Below, piece after piece: positions 35,601 through 46,640 of a DNA stretch of 64,000 nucleotides. The translations under genes and the position numbers were made by a program. Numbering within the stretch: the stretch's first letter is position 1; every line of letters begins with the position of its first letter. The notes beneath the pieces were generated by a model. That model was not told the DNA's origin. It was given only the letters and a program-made list of their open reading frames with translations, and did no database searches. Source of the DNA: Pieris napi (Eukaryota > Arthropoda > Insecta > Lepidoptera > Pieridae); the NCBI RefSeq assembly GCF_905475465.1, contig NC_062249.1, forward strand, positions 2,616,501-2,680,500, in the 5' to 3' direction.

Positions 35601-36119
35601 TATAACCATCCTGCTCATGGACAAAAGCTATTTTTAAAAATATCGGACAACATAAGCATCAGAAATTATCAAAATTCTAAATAAATAATGAAAAATAAAC
35701 ATATTCAGTTACTAGACAGGAACAAAGTGTAAACAATACCGTCCCATAAAAACGAAACGTGATCACGTCCTAGTAATACTCAACTACACTTGAGTGCAAG
35801 AGAAAATTCTAATATCAATTAAGGTGCACTTCTCTAGATGATTACATGGAAAATTAAAGTACGGAAATGCTATCTACGAAGTAACTTCCTTCTATATATA
35901 CAGTTTGCATTTATACGACTATTATTTTATGGTAATTGCAGGAAAACTTGCATTTATAATATTATTATGACACTAATTTAATGCGGAAGGAAGTTGTTAT
36001 CATATAAACTCTAGTCCCTCTGTATACTATATGTCGACCTACTTGTAAAATTAAACATTATATGTTGGAGCCTCCATATGTACTGCATCAGACTTTATGT
36101 GACAGTGTTAAGATTTAAA

Positions 36120-36297
36120 TAGTGTATACACATACAGTGTGTATGTCACTGAACTGCTCTTAAAAGGCTGGACCGATTTGAATGAATTTTTTTGAATGCC
36201 GTTGGGTGGTGCCCTGGATGGTTTAGATTTCAATAATCAACCCAGCAGAGGCGCTGCAGTCGGTATCTAGGTTCTTTATCTATACAGCAAATAAACA
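36120..36297 (+). mobile_element. Helitron-like fragment
   Basis: AAAAGGCTGGACCGATTTGA and the GAGGCGCTGCAGTCGG segment resemble the 5' part of a Helitron. No terminal TC or CTAG end is preserved. Confidence 0.4.
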
Positions 36298-36466
36298 TCT
36301 GGTATATAAAAATCTTCTGTGCAAGTGTTCGTAATCAAACTCCTAAACGGCTGAAGAGATTTCGATGTTTTTTTTTGTGTTCAAGTGCAGTCAAGAATGA
36401 TCTACATTATAAGATATATTTTTATATGTAAGACGTGTACCGAACAACGTCTGTCGGATCCGCTAG
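36298..36466 (+). mobile_element. Short non-autonomous Helitron
   Basis: It starts TCTGGTATATAAAAATC and ends CGGATCCGCTAG, with A before and T after. CCTAAACGGCTGAAGAGATT is the conserved early motif. 169 bp. Confidence 0.6.
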
Positions 36467-36884
36467 TTTATTATAAAGTTAAATATCTGTTTAAATCGTT
36501 TCGGCGTTATTCAACTTTTGTGGTTGTAAATCCTAAAAATTAAATTGTATATCCTTAAAGCAATTTAAGTATTTTTATAGTAGTCTAACTGAAGATGAAC
36601 AACTTTTGGTCCCTTATTTTTTAAAGAAATTGTTATTGTTATTTAAAACGCTCTAACTATTCAAATATATTTTGCATTGTATAATTTAATGCAGGTTGTT
36701 TAAGCCAATAGATGAAACATTCTTTGGTGCATAACTGCATACGTAAGGAATAGTTTATTCAAGTGTGTGGGCAGCTAAATCAACATCTTTGTCTCTGCAT
36801 TGTTTTGTTAAAACCTCTGTTTACATATGTATTAAACAGATATGGCTTCTTTTCTAACTCCCTTGTGTATTATTTTTGAAGTGA

Positions 36885-37340
36885 AACTTCTTTAGGGGCA
36901 TGAGTGTAATTTTTACGGAACGTCACGAAGATGTGCACCGATTGAAAGATAGTGAGAAGGGCGAATTACCTTATAGAAATTATATTTTTAAAATTAAAAT
37001 TTCGTTAAGAGACTTTTTGAAATATTAGTATTGTTATCTTATACAAAATAATTTATTGAAATCTCAAATGACGAATTGTAAATTAAAATGCCACGTGTTT
37101 TTAATATCGAAAAAATAAATAAAAAATTAAATTTATAATTTGTATTAAATTTCGACACTTAATATTTTAATGACAATTAAATTCATTAAATTCCTAACAT
37201 ATCTTCCTTTTTCCCTCTCTCTAAGTCACGGAAATCTTAAGTTTTAGATTTGTATAAATATGAACAAGAGTTAAAAATTCGTTTGCTAAAGAAGTTTCAC
37301 TTCTTACATGTGTACTTTGTATGCACGCACTTTTTTTATT
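36885..37340. mobile_element. Family N relative with changed palindromic end
   Basis: TGAAGTGAAACTTCTTTAGG at the left faces GCTAAAGAAGTTTCACTTCT at the right, followed by ACATGTGTACTTTGTATGCA. It has the layout of family N with GAAGTGAAACTTC in place of GAAGTTATACTTC. The 67-codon frame at 37250-37453 is fortuitous. Confidence 0.55.
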
Positions 37341-37761
37341 ATTCACCATGGCATAGTGCAGACATTTGGGTGTTTGTCTCATTGCACATCGTCGTTTATT
37401 TTTACGGCCTTATTCGGGATATGAACCCAAACATAACTAGATTAGATAAATAAATGAATTATCCATTCGCTATCAACACATAGTATCAATAGTATACATT
37501 TCTTTACTATCACTGCGATAAAATACTTAATAAATTGTACTGATTATAATGTATTTTTAGGAATTATCAAAAAACTAATCTAATATACATTCTTTTTAAT
37601 ACTTTTTACAAATAAACAGCGTTTTCTTTAGCCATTCCTTTTGCACTGTATCTCTGTCTCAGTTCAAGAGGGGCTAAACATGCCTTTTTAAATCTGATTA
37701 TTATTCGGCTCTTTGTCGTTCACTATAGTCGTTCACATATAGTATGTCGTTAGTAATGTAA

Positions 37762-38007
37762 GGCAGCCTACGCACTGGCGACCATAGACGCGGCCAGGCC
37801 GCCGCGGCCCTGGTCGCCGGTGCGTAGGCAAGCGCGACATGCGGACGGCATCGCGTGGCATCAAATTAGACGCCGCGGCCAACGGTGGCCGCTGGTCGCT
37901 GGCCGCTAAGTGCGTAGGGGCTATAGCGATGGCCATATAAAGTTCAGAATTCACTGGCCGCCGCGGCCAGGTCGCGGCGACCATGGTCGCCAGTGCGTAG
38001 GCAGCCT
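37762..38007. mobile_element. GC-rich palindromic MITE
   Basis: GGCAGCCTACGCACTGGCGA at the left faces TCGCCAGTGCGTAGGCAGCC at the right. The interior is full of GGCCGCGGCC-type palindromes. The flanks read TAA on the left and TTAA on the right, consistent with a TAA or TA duplication with one base changed. It is an abrupt GC island in AT-rich DNA. The 83-codon minus-strand frame through it is a by-product. Confidence 0.8.
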
Positions 38008-39029
38008 TAAGTGCATTGGCATATGCTGATAATCAAAATGCTACTACATTTTAGCAAACAATATAATCTCCTAAAATGTGGTATTTTGCTACAATATCTT
38101 GTTACAATAACTAAGTACTTGAAGGAGACCGAATCGTAGATACACGATTACAAGAGAGTAATGTTCTATGACCTTGTTAATTATGGAATAAAATATACAG
38201 GTATCACTTATTTCACGTCCATTAATTTGTCTCAGTAGACATCCGTACTCAAAGAAGACAGAGGATGTAGGCCGAGAGAAAATGCCGGCGTAAAAAAACT
38301 CTTAGTAAAACTTAAGATATCAAGTTCCGTAGTTCAGCTCGGAGCTTCGAAAAGTTAATGGCTTAACTAATATTATAAAGTTTTCGTTACTTTCAGAAGA
38401 GGAAGAAACACAAAATTATGTCTACTAATAATACTGCTATCCAAGCGAATATATTATATCCGCAATCCAATGTAAAAGTTAAATCCACGACGTTAACAAT
38501 CCAAATGATAAAACTAAACTAAGCAGTTAAATAAACTTGTTAAAGTTTGGCTAAAAGCCGAGTGAGTCCGGACCACAGTATTTCGGTTTATCAGAGCTGT
38601 CCGATGGAATTGCACCAGTACAAACCGAATTATCCATTTGGGATTACTCGCAAATGGGATTGAAAACGTATCAATGCTAGCATCCTTATCAAATCAATAT
38701 TGTGTATCGATTTAACATACTATCTACCTCGTGCTTAAGAAATAGAATACATGAACAATGAGATATAGATATACTTATAGACGTCCTTACGAATCTTCCG
38801 ACTAATACTATAGATTGACAGTTAAAGATTTATTATCTTCGACTAAACATAAATGATCTTCAAGATGTTTAAAATGGCAACATAACAAGAAAATTAAAAA
38901 GACCAACGCACTTAGAAGCAGTAGCGTTATAAAAGATTAGTTAATATTATTCTGAAAATTATCAAGTAGTTGGAAAAACCTTTGTGAAGCTGAGATTGAC
39001 ACAGATCAAGCCAAAAAAAAAATACCTTT
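38008..39029. other. Mostly unassigned
   Basis: 38185-38225 holds a piece of the ACAGGTATCACTTATT LINE tail. I recognise nothing else. Confidence 0.35.
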
Positions 39030-39416
39030 GGGAGCGTTCAAGTATTACGTCACGCAATTTTTGGAGATTATTGACCCCCCCCCCATGTATCGCGCAGTAA
39101 CGTTTTTCTGTACCCAAGTATAGTAAAATGTTTCGTGATCACTTAGTGACTCTTTATACCTAAAAGTTACCATTATGTGGTGTTAAGTACTGGAAAGTCG
39201 AAAATAATATTAACAATAACGCGTAATTCAATCCCCGCCCCGCATCGTAACATTTTACAAAAAGACCCCCTCCCCCCAAAGTTCGTTACGTAATACTTGA
39301 ACGTATAATTATAATTGTATTATGTATTCCATCTTTGGCTATATTTTCAGTGTAACTGCTTGTTATTATATATAATTTATGTTAGCTGTAGGATTACGAA
39401 ATAAATAAACGCTCCC
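39030..39416. mobile_element. Poly-G MITE (family G) interrupted inside its terminal repeat
   Basis: GGGAGCGTTCAAGTATTACG at the left, a C10-type run, CGCCCCGCATCGTAAC-like interior, then GTTACGTAATACTTGAACG, a 104-base insert, and CGCTCCC at 39410-39416. The outer flanks are TTT on both sides. Confidence 0.8.
39304..39407 (+). mobile_element. Very short LINE tail inside the MITE terminal repeat
   Basis: It is bounded by the 4-bp duplication AACG (39300-39303, 39408-39411). It contains TGTATTCCATCTTTGGCTAT and ends AAATAAATAA, and it matches 32990-33064. Confidence 0.7.
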
Positions 39417-39689
39417 TTTTCAGTGTTTTAAAGACGGTAAAAAATTGCAGATTTAAAATGCTTAAAGATAAAATAACCTTGCTTGTAACCATGACCTATG
39501 ATTACATACTGATGCACATTTACAATGTTTATGTTGGCAGACGATTTATACAACTCAAGCGGAATATTAACCGTCGAATTAAATTCGTATAATACTTTTG
39601 TAGTTAAAATAATCATCCAGCGCACCAACCCTAATGGGTCTTGATCTCAGACTGCATCCGTTTCTTCGATCATTTATTTATTTGGTGAT

Positions 39690-39800
39690 CAGCCAGAGCA
39701 GACTCTGTGTTTGATACATGTCATCGATTTTTGGCTTTAAGACATTTCCACACGAACTTTTCCTTCACAGTGGGAAGCAAGTGCTAATTGTAGTTTACAT
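39690..39800 (-). mobile_element. SINE S1 relic
   Basis: GTGATCAGCCAGAGCAG, TCTGTGTTTGATACATG and TTTTCCTTCACAG follow S1 body order on the minus strand. Strongly diverged. Confidence 0.4.
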
Positions 39801-39806
39801 CATGAC

Positions 39807-40020
39807 GACTCATTGGTCTAGTGGTTAGTACCCCTGACTGCGAATCCATGGGTCCCGGGTTCGATCTCCGGCTGAGACGAACATAGATGTGATGAGCAAT
39901 TGGTGTTGTGTTTAAGTCTTGGGTGGTTAAGTATGTATTTATAGGTCTATCTATCTATAATATGTATGTATATGTGTTGCCTAGTACCCATATCACAAGC
40001 ATCACCAGTTTAGCTTCACG
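39807..40020 (+). mobile_element. tRNA-derived SINE (family S2), second copy
   Basis: GACGACTCATTGGTCTAGTG and GGGTTCGATCTCCGGCTGAG match the 34472 copy, as does the body up to CACCAGTTTAGC, where it stops. One base of the B box differs (CTCC for CCCC). Confidence 0.8.
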
Positions 40021-40344
40021 AAAAACATTACGACTAAGGCCATTTCAACATTTTTATACAATGTTTCGCCTTTGTAAGCCCGTACAAATTTCAATCATAT
40101 GAATTGGAATATAGTGTCTCGTTTACTTTGATTTTGTATACACAAGTAAGTGCAAACATGAGTCCTGTCAACGCTATCTAATCAGTGGCACCCAAATGGT
40201 TATGCATAGCATATCAAATATTTGTTAATTCATAGAATTTGTGTCCAATACGACCTATTTACAAACACATTGTAAACACCAATGAAAATCAATTTTTATT
40301 GTCTTGTTTTAGACAAAGCAAAAGGTAAGAATTAATTTAACTTT

Positions 40345-40715
40345 TTTTGAACTTCTTTAGGCGCGTTATGAAAAATTGATAAGAGTGAAATTTGACGATG
40401 CGCGCGCACCGTGACCTAAAATTATCAGAATGAAGTTGCCCACGGAAAATGCTACGGCATTGGACATAATTTAAAGACAACATTCGAATAATAATTGAAT
40501 TTATGTTACACTTAATGTAAGAGAATAATAATAAATATTTATTTATTTAATTTTTCAAATGTAAACTGAACTTTATTGACTATAATGACCTTTTCCAGTC
40601 TTTGATTATTTAATTGTAATTAATTATTTGCATGCAATCAAAAACTATTTTTAATAATGCCAAAGAAGTATAACTACTTACGCGCGTACATAAGTACACG
40701 CACCCTTTTTTTATG
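40345..40715. mobile_element. Family N subtype 2 MITE, longer copy
   Basis: ACTTCTTTAGGCGCGTTATG at the left; GCCAAAGAAGTATAACTAC and GCGCGTACATAAGTACACGC at the right. The interior has GTTGCCCACGGAAAATGCTA and TATTTGCATGCAATCAAAAA. It is the inverse of 43345-43605. Confidence 0.65.
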
Positions 40716-42091
40716 ACGTACATAAGTGTACTTGTTCACCTGTATGAATTAAGTTATTTTGACTTTGACTAAGCCAAAATCCATATAACAAAGTATTTCG
40801 CTAAGTGTTTCAATATTGGACTCATTAAGCTTCAAGGTAAGACTTGGTACAGTGATTAAACAAATGACACGATGATCATTACGTTTTGTAAAATTACCAC
40901 GTTAAATTTAGTAAGCATTTGTACAAACGTGCTTTTTAATCAATATTATTGTGAAGTTATCGATTAACATAGATAATACACGATCGTTCATGTACTGACT
41001 GAATATTAGCTAACCTTTACGGTATATACAAAGTTTTGTTGAGAAACCCTCTATGTAGGAAGAAAGTCATTTACAATTATTTATTTTTAATTTAAAATAA
41101 TAAGTCACTAATATGTAATAACCCTCCATTACATTGAAAACGAAGAACATGACAATAATAAAAATAAAGATGCACCACGTCAAAATAATTAAAATTATGT
41201 GTATTTGCAACGTAAGACATTGAGATCTGAGAGAAAACAGAAAAAAAAGAAAGAGAAATGGAAAAATATGGAGGAGGCATTTACCCTAAAAGGGGCCATA
41301 CAATACCAGACCGCTAAAATAAACTCATTTTTTTTACAACTTTAACTAACACAACTAATACTAATTAAGAAATGTTATGTAACCAATTTTTGTATGAATT
41401 CATTAATAAGTCCCGATATTTCCCGTGGTTAACAGCGAACTTTCTAGATGAATCTAAAGCTATGAAATAATTCAATACAAATTTCCGTTATTCTGTAAGA
41501 AACTGCTTTTAGCCGTAAGACTGCCCTTTAACATTCTTTATTATCTTTTTTTATGCTGTTTTGTATTATTGTGACATAAATAAAGTGTTTTATTAATAAA
41601 ATAAGGTAACTCTATCTGATGTAATGTCAACGTAAACTTGTGGTAGGCTCTATATAAAGGCACCAAAGGTAATTATTTATAATCGTCTAATAATCTTCAA
41701 TCAATTTATTATAAACATGTAATCATTAAAAAATCTTAACATCATAAATCAAAACATGCTAATGAACATCTAAGAACACGGAGTTACTGAAGTATTACGA
41801 TGTAAACCATAAAACCAGTTCGCTCCAGCCAAGATTACTCATAAATCCGCCATTAAATACCTAAAACCGTAAAATCCACTGTTACTTTAATATATCAAAT
41901 AGAACATTTTATTACACAGACCTTGCGGGCGAAGATAAAACTTGTATCTCAGTTGCGGTCAAACGCATTTCTAGCCCAATCAGAGATACACGACACGTCG
42001 GTCTTTGGACCAATCAGAAACAAACGAAACGCGCCATTACTAATTTAGGTGGGCGTGAATTGTATGGAGAGAATATAGGCTCTGCTACTAT
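40716..42091. other. Mostly unassigned, with one LINE tail and paired CCAAT boxes
   Basis: 40720-40775 ends like the family B LINE (CATAAGTGTACTTGTTCACC, TTTTGACTTTGAC). CCAATCAGA occurs twice, at about 41978 and 42010. No gene is recognised. Confidence 0.35.
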
Positions 42092-42407
42092 CAGTGGCGT
42101 AACAATATGGCAGGGCTGGCAAAATGCGACGGGACCCGACTCAAGAGATATTATGTTCTTTGGATGAATGCGAAGTCTCTCCAATACGCATTGGACTAGC
42201 GTGGGGACTACAGACCATTCGCTCTCGCCTAAGAGAGGAGGCCTATGGCTATTAATGGGACATATACAACGTGTAATTGAGTACGCTGAAAATCTAGAAG
42301 TTTATTAAAATTAAACTGCGTAGGGACCAGTTTCACTAATCCCCATCAAAAGAATTGCCGCAAAAGAAGGTTTCCAATGGGCCTCAGATGATATAGTTAC
42401 GCCACTG
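42092..42407. mobile_element. Non-autonomous hAT element
   Basis: CAGTGGCGTAACAATAT at the left faces ATATAGTTACGCCACTG at the right. A perfect 8-bp duplication, GCTACTAT, lies at 42084-42091 and 42408-42415. CAGTGGCG ends with an 8-bp duplication define hAT. Only 316 bp, no transposase. Confidence 0.9.
42165..42285 (+). mobile_element. LINE tail carried inside the hAT element
   Basis: CGCATTGGACTAGCGTGGGG, CTCTCGCCTAAGAGAGGAGG and CCTATGGCTATTAATGGGAC follow the widespread lepidopteran LINE 3' end that normally reads GAGAGGAGGCCTATGCCC. Its edges within the hAT copy are not sharp. Confidence 0.6.
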
Positions 42408-42415
42408 GCTACTAT

Positions 42416-43344
42416 ATATCCTAGAATAGAAGTATAACACCTGTATGTCAGATTCCAATACAATTATATTGAACGGAAATCAGGCTAAGTCTCCTTTGTA
42501 ATTCTTTCCCTCAAACCACCTCCTGTATTGAAAAGACCAACGATTTATTCACTTGTCTTATTATTCTATGGAGTAACAAAGTGTTTTCAGAACAGGTGAC
42601 AAATCCCGCTTCTACTAAGAATAAGATTCGTATCAGTTATGACTAGTTAAACGACGCTTAATAATAATTATGAAGAAATAATGACTTCAGTTTAATTGCA
42701 TCTTCTTTTTGAATATAAAATAAATGTTATTTTTGTTATATATCTTTTGGCACTAATCACATTAAAGTATTCACTATTAGCACTTTGATATGCAGAGATA
42801 ACAATTCTTTCGTCATACCGTATTTTAAGTTTGACAATTGCAAACAAAACCAATAACAATGCGATAGGCATTTGTTTTCGAATTTTCTCCAAATCCAATT
42901 TCAAGTTTTATACCGCAATGAATTCGAAACTTATGTCATACTTTTAAAGTTTTCACGTAGAACTCCTTCAACGAAAAATTATTTCATAAACAAAAAATTG
43001 GTTTAATAAAACTAAATAATAGTTTTTCATATATATAACTTATTATTTTAGCTTGAATAGATTGTTAAAAACTCGATAAAAATAACCAAAGATTTTACGC
43101 AATAAATTGTGTTATATCTATTTGTCTATATAAAGTGCTACACATAAGGAATAAATAAAATTACATATTTATAAATACAGTGACAACATATCATGGGACG
43201 AACAAAAATCACAGTTCCGCATGCCAGGTTTGTGCGTTGAACCCGGTCCCACCCACGCATCACTCGCAATACGAATGACACAATTACATCTGAATAACCG
43301 CTGATACAGAAATGAAAACCGTTAAATTTATCGCTTATAATGTA
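42416..43344. other. Unassigned stretch
   Basis: AT-rich; nothing is recognised. Confidence 0.3.
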
Positions 43345-43605
43345 AAAAAGGGTGCGTGTACTTATGTACGCGCGTAAGAAGTTATACTTCTTTGGCATTG
43401 TTAAAAATAGTTTTTTATTGCATGCAAATAATTAATTACATTAAGTGTAACATAAATTCTATTATTATTCGAAAGTTGTTTTGAAATTATGTAAAATGCC
43501 GTAGCATCTTCCGTGGGCAACTTCATTCTGTTAATTTTGTGTCACGGTGCGCGCGTATCGTAAAATTTCACTCTCATCAATTTTAACTGTAACTTCAAAA
43601 ATTTT
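43345..43605. mobile_element. Family N subtype 2 MITE, internally shortened
   Basis: GTGCGTGTACTTATGTACGC, then GAAGTTATACTTCTTTGGCA at the left, ATGCCGTAGCATCTTCCGTG inside, and CAATTTTAACTGTAACTTC at the right. It lacks about 100 central bases of the inverted copy at 40345-40715. Confidence 0.65.
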
Positions 43606-43704
43606 ATAACTTTTTTGTACGCCACAATCTGTTAACTGATCATCCAGTTGTATCAACCCTTCGAGTGGCCCTTTCTGCATTATTCTGATGATGTTTTTTA
43701 TTTA

Positions 43705-43830
43705 TGCAGGAGGCTCACCTGATGTTAAGTGATACCGCCGCCCATAGACACTCACATTGCCAAAGGGCTTGCCAGCCTTTTTCGAATTGGTACGCTCTTT
43801 TCTTGAAGGACGTTAAGTCTCTTTAGTATG
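43705..43830 (-). mobile_element. LINE family A tail fragment
   Basis: CAGGAGGCTCACCTGATGTT, TGATACCGCCGCCCATAGAC, then GGTACGCTCTTTTCTTGAAG. Minus-strand family A order with internal loss. Confidence 0.65.
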
Positions 43831-43844
43831 ATTATTTTATAGGA

Positions 43845-43930
43845 ATTAGGCCGATGGAGGTCTTCCTTGGGAGATACGACCTCTTATTATTTGAAAAGAG
43901 AGCTTATTCCTCTGTCAAAGGCTGGTTTTA
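43845..43930 (+). mobile_element. LINE family C tail fragment
   Basis: CGATGGAGGTCTTCCTTGGG and AGATACGACCTCTTATTATT match the layout of 14400-14450 (WNRLPVGVFPER-type end). Relic. Confidence 0.45.
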
Positions 43931-44489
43931 CACTAAAATGGCTTCGGTGAATTATATGACTATTACGTAGGCGCATATGTCCTCCTATCTTATAAAACAA
44001 TTGGTTATCATTGATTAGCGTTTAAAGCCTGCGTGACACACGTCATAAGTTCCCTCTCAATTGACCAAGACTTAAATGCGCACAAAAATTCTTAGTAATG
44101 AATGATTTCTACTTTTTTTTTGGTCCTTCGACGTAGGGCCTCCTTCATCTTTTAAAAAAACTCTTTAACCATTAAAATACTACATTATCATTGAGTCATA
44201 GCTGCATTTATTTTTTTAAATACTCAAAAAAATCCACCTAGGGAGTATAATCTGTATCAAACCGTATTCATAAACGCTCTGAGGCTTTATGTTTATGAAT
44301 AAAGGACACAATAGATATAAGATTCGATTAATCAATATGCAAAGAGCCATCCACTCGAATCCGTGCTCTCAAGTGTATAAACGCATTGAGGCCATGACTC
44401 GGAGGTATTAATTGGTCTTCAATATGAGCAAAGCGGATTTGAGGAATTTGTTGCAAAGTAGAATAATAATAATCCAGTTATAAGTACAT
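43931..44489. other. Unassigned stretch
   Basis: Nothing is recognised. Confidence 0.3.
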
Positions 44490-44715
44490 TAGTAGTCCAT
44501 TTATTCATATAGGTAACGCATGTACACTTATGAACGTCAAAAAAAACAATATGAAATGCTTTTAGTTCTACATTTACTGCCAGTTCTCAAATCAAGGGCG
44601 TAGAACGGAAGAGAAGAACTGGCAATAAACTTTCCGCCACTCGTTTTAATCGCCAAGTTTTTCGTTTTACCCAACGTTTGTAAGGAGCTGCAACCATAAC
44701 ACCATGTTCCACCAC
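44490..44715 (-). mobile_element. LINE family B tail
   Basis: TATTCATATAGGTAACGCAT, ACACTTATGAACGTCAAA, TCAAGGGCGTAGAACGGAAG and AGAAGAACTGGCAATAAACT are the minus-strand form of the tail at 51100-51295. Confidence 0.65.
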
Positions 44716-45072
44716 ATGACATCTTAAGTAATTAATAAAAATAAGATAAATTAAAAACAAAGATTTGTCCTCTACCAGCAGTAGGCATGATGAAATACGA
44801 GCAGGTACCTACATCGTCGTGGGTTTCATAATTTTCATAGACGAGGAAGAGATCAGCATTCTATGCCTGACATATATCGTCGATATGTGTCTAAAACCTG
44901 ACTGTATTCTCTGTTTGCCTTTGCCGTACAATTGCACACATATGATCCCTTGATGCACTGCTGAGATATTACCACAAAACCTCAGTAACACATAAGCCTT
45001 CCAACACTGCTCTCGAGCTGGTAAGAGTATCAAAATCACTAGTAAAAACTTCTATACTTACACTACAAGTAA

Positions 45073-45216
45073 AGGCCGATTTACATTATCTTAGTGTTTA
45101 GGAGAGTGCTTTTGGATAGTACTTTAGTTGAAACATGTAAACGCTACGCTAAAGAACTTGCCTTTCAAGTTGTACTAAAGCACTCTCCTAAACACTAAGA
45201 TAATGTAAATCGGCCT
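45073..45216. mobile_element. Short MITE with 41-bp terminal repeats
   Basis: AGGCCGATTTACATTATCTT continues as GTGTTTAGGAGAGTGCTTT and is perfectly inverted at the right end. TAA is duplicated at 45070-45072 and 45217-45219, as in PIF/Harbinger elements. 144 bp; nearly a hairpin. Confidence 0.88.
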
Positions 45217-45804
45217 TAAGAGAAATTACTATATTAATGGTTTAAATCACGAAATACCCCACTTTTAATGAATAAATATGTATACCCTCCTTGTTCGGTT
45301 TCCGTATACATAGTGGATAAACAAACGTCTTTTCTCTGGTAAAAAAGCAATTTCTTATAATATAAATTTTGTTTTAACTGTACGAATGATTTTGTAATAT
45401 AATATGTATGAAACGTCGAGTTATGTAAATAATATATTCGCGTTTATTTACCAAGTTTCATTTGAGATTTATGACGATTTGTAACAAGCTATTAGTAATC
45501 ATACTCATTGAAATGAAATTAATCATTAAATATAATAGAAATCGAATATAGTATGACAAATCTATGGTTCTTGTATTAATAACAATATGTATTGTTATTT
45601 ATAAGTGATTTGCTATTAGTATCTATTTCCGATTAAACGTTATGAATGACTTCACGTCATAAATGGTGCTATGATTCAATACTTAGCAAATAAAACGCTG
45701 AATGATTTAATAACAGTATCTATTTGATAGACTTTTTAACTACCTAACCTAAATGAAGCTAAGTTAGTTTTAAGATAACTTAGAATTATATAAAAATAAA
45801 TCAG
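45217..45804. other. Unassigned stretch
   Basis: AT-rich; nothing is recognised. Confidence 0.3.
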
Positions 45805-46063
45805 TGGCGCTACAACATTTTTTTTAGTTCTGGCCTTTAAATTTCTGTATCTGTTTCATGATTATTTGTTAATCTAATAGGCAAGTAGGTGATCAGCGAC
45901 GTCGACATCGGTAAGGCAAGCCGGTTTCCTCGCGATGTTTTCCTTCACCGTTCGAGCAAATGTTAAATGCGCACATAGAAAGTCCATTGGTTCTCAGCCG
46001 GGGATAGAACGTATGTCCTCACGGATGAGAGTCGCACGCTGAAGCCACTAGGCCAACATTGCG
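45805..46063 (-). mobile_element. SINE S1 copy
   Basis: It runs from CAGTGGCGCTACAAC to GGCCAACATTGCGCT, with TCCTCACGGATGAGAGTCG and the B-box region between. CTTAGAAT (left) and CTTGGAAT (right) may be its duplication with one change. Confidence 0.75.
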
Positions 46064-46499
46064 CTCTTGGAATCACATATATACTCGTAGGTAGCCATTA
46101 TTCAAACAAATACTACAATAATAGCACCGTTTTAAATAAGGAAAAAAACTAAACCTTTAGGCCAATCTCACCAGACCCAAGCTTGAGCAAATAAAGTCCC
46201 TAAGAATTTGACACTCCACTGCTGCCTGGTTTCTCAGCCACATATCTGCCTGATAGTCTACTACTACTGCTTTGTATTAAAAAAACCTTTTAGTATCTTA
46301 TAACATACTTTCATTTATACCTTTCCATAAACGTACTATAGCTGCGTACGAGTGGATTACTTGTGACCCAATAGTACAAAATTCAAAATTCGTTCCCACA
46401 AACGATTAATCAACCACGATCATGCATATGTAAATACAAAACAAAGCTCACAACTTTAACCTTTACAAATATATAAAATCTATTCACACAAAGCCTCTC
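46064..46499. other. Unassigned stretch
   Basis: Nothing is recognised. Confidence 0.3.
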
Positions 46500-46640
46500 C
46501 GTTAGACCGATTCAAACGTGCGAAAGTCGTTCGTCGACCTTGCACTGCGCCCGCGCACCTCACGACACCCCGCATACCTTATAACTAGATACAGAAACTG
46601 GTGCATCGACATTGCATTGTCTAAGCATTTAACTTACAAA
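46500..46640 (-). promoter_or_regulatory. CpG-containing, promoter-like segment
   Basis: On the minus strand TATAAG (46583-46578) lies about 36 bases before GCGCAGTGC, an initiator-like sequence, in a locally GC-rich stretch (GTGAGGTGCGCGGGCG). It could be an alternative promoter of the kinase-like gene. No transcript evidence is available. Confidence 0.25.

Noticed and set aside
37733..37984. 83-codon minus-strand frame rich in R, P and A
   Set aside because: A product of the GC-rich palindromes of the MITE.
42780..43300. Exons of a host gene in the GC-richer patch near 43230
   Set aside because: Open frames exist on the minus strand but have no splice-flanked conserved segment or recognisable motif.
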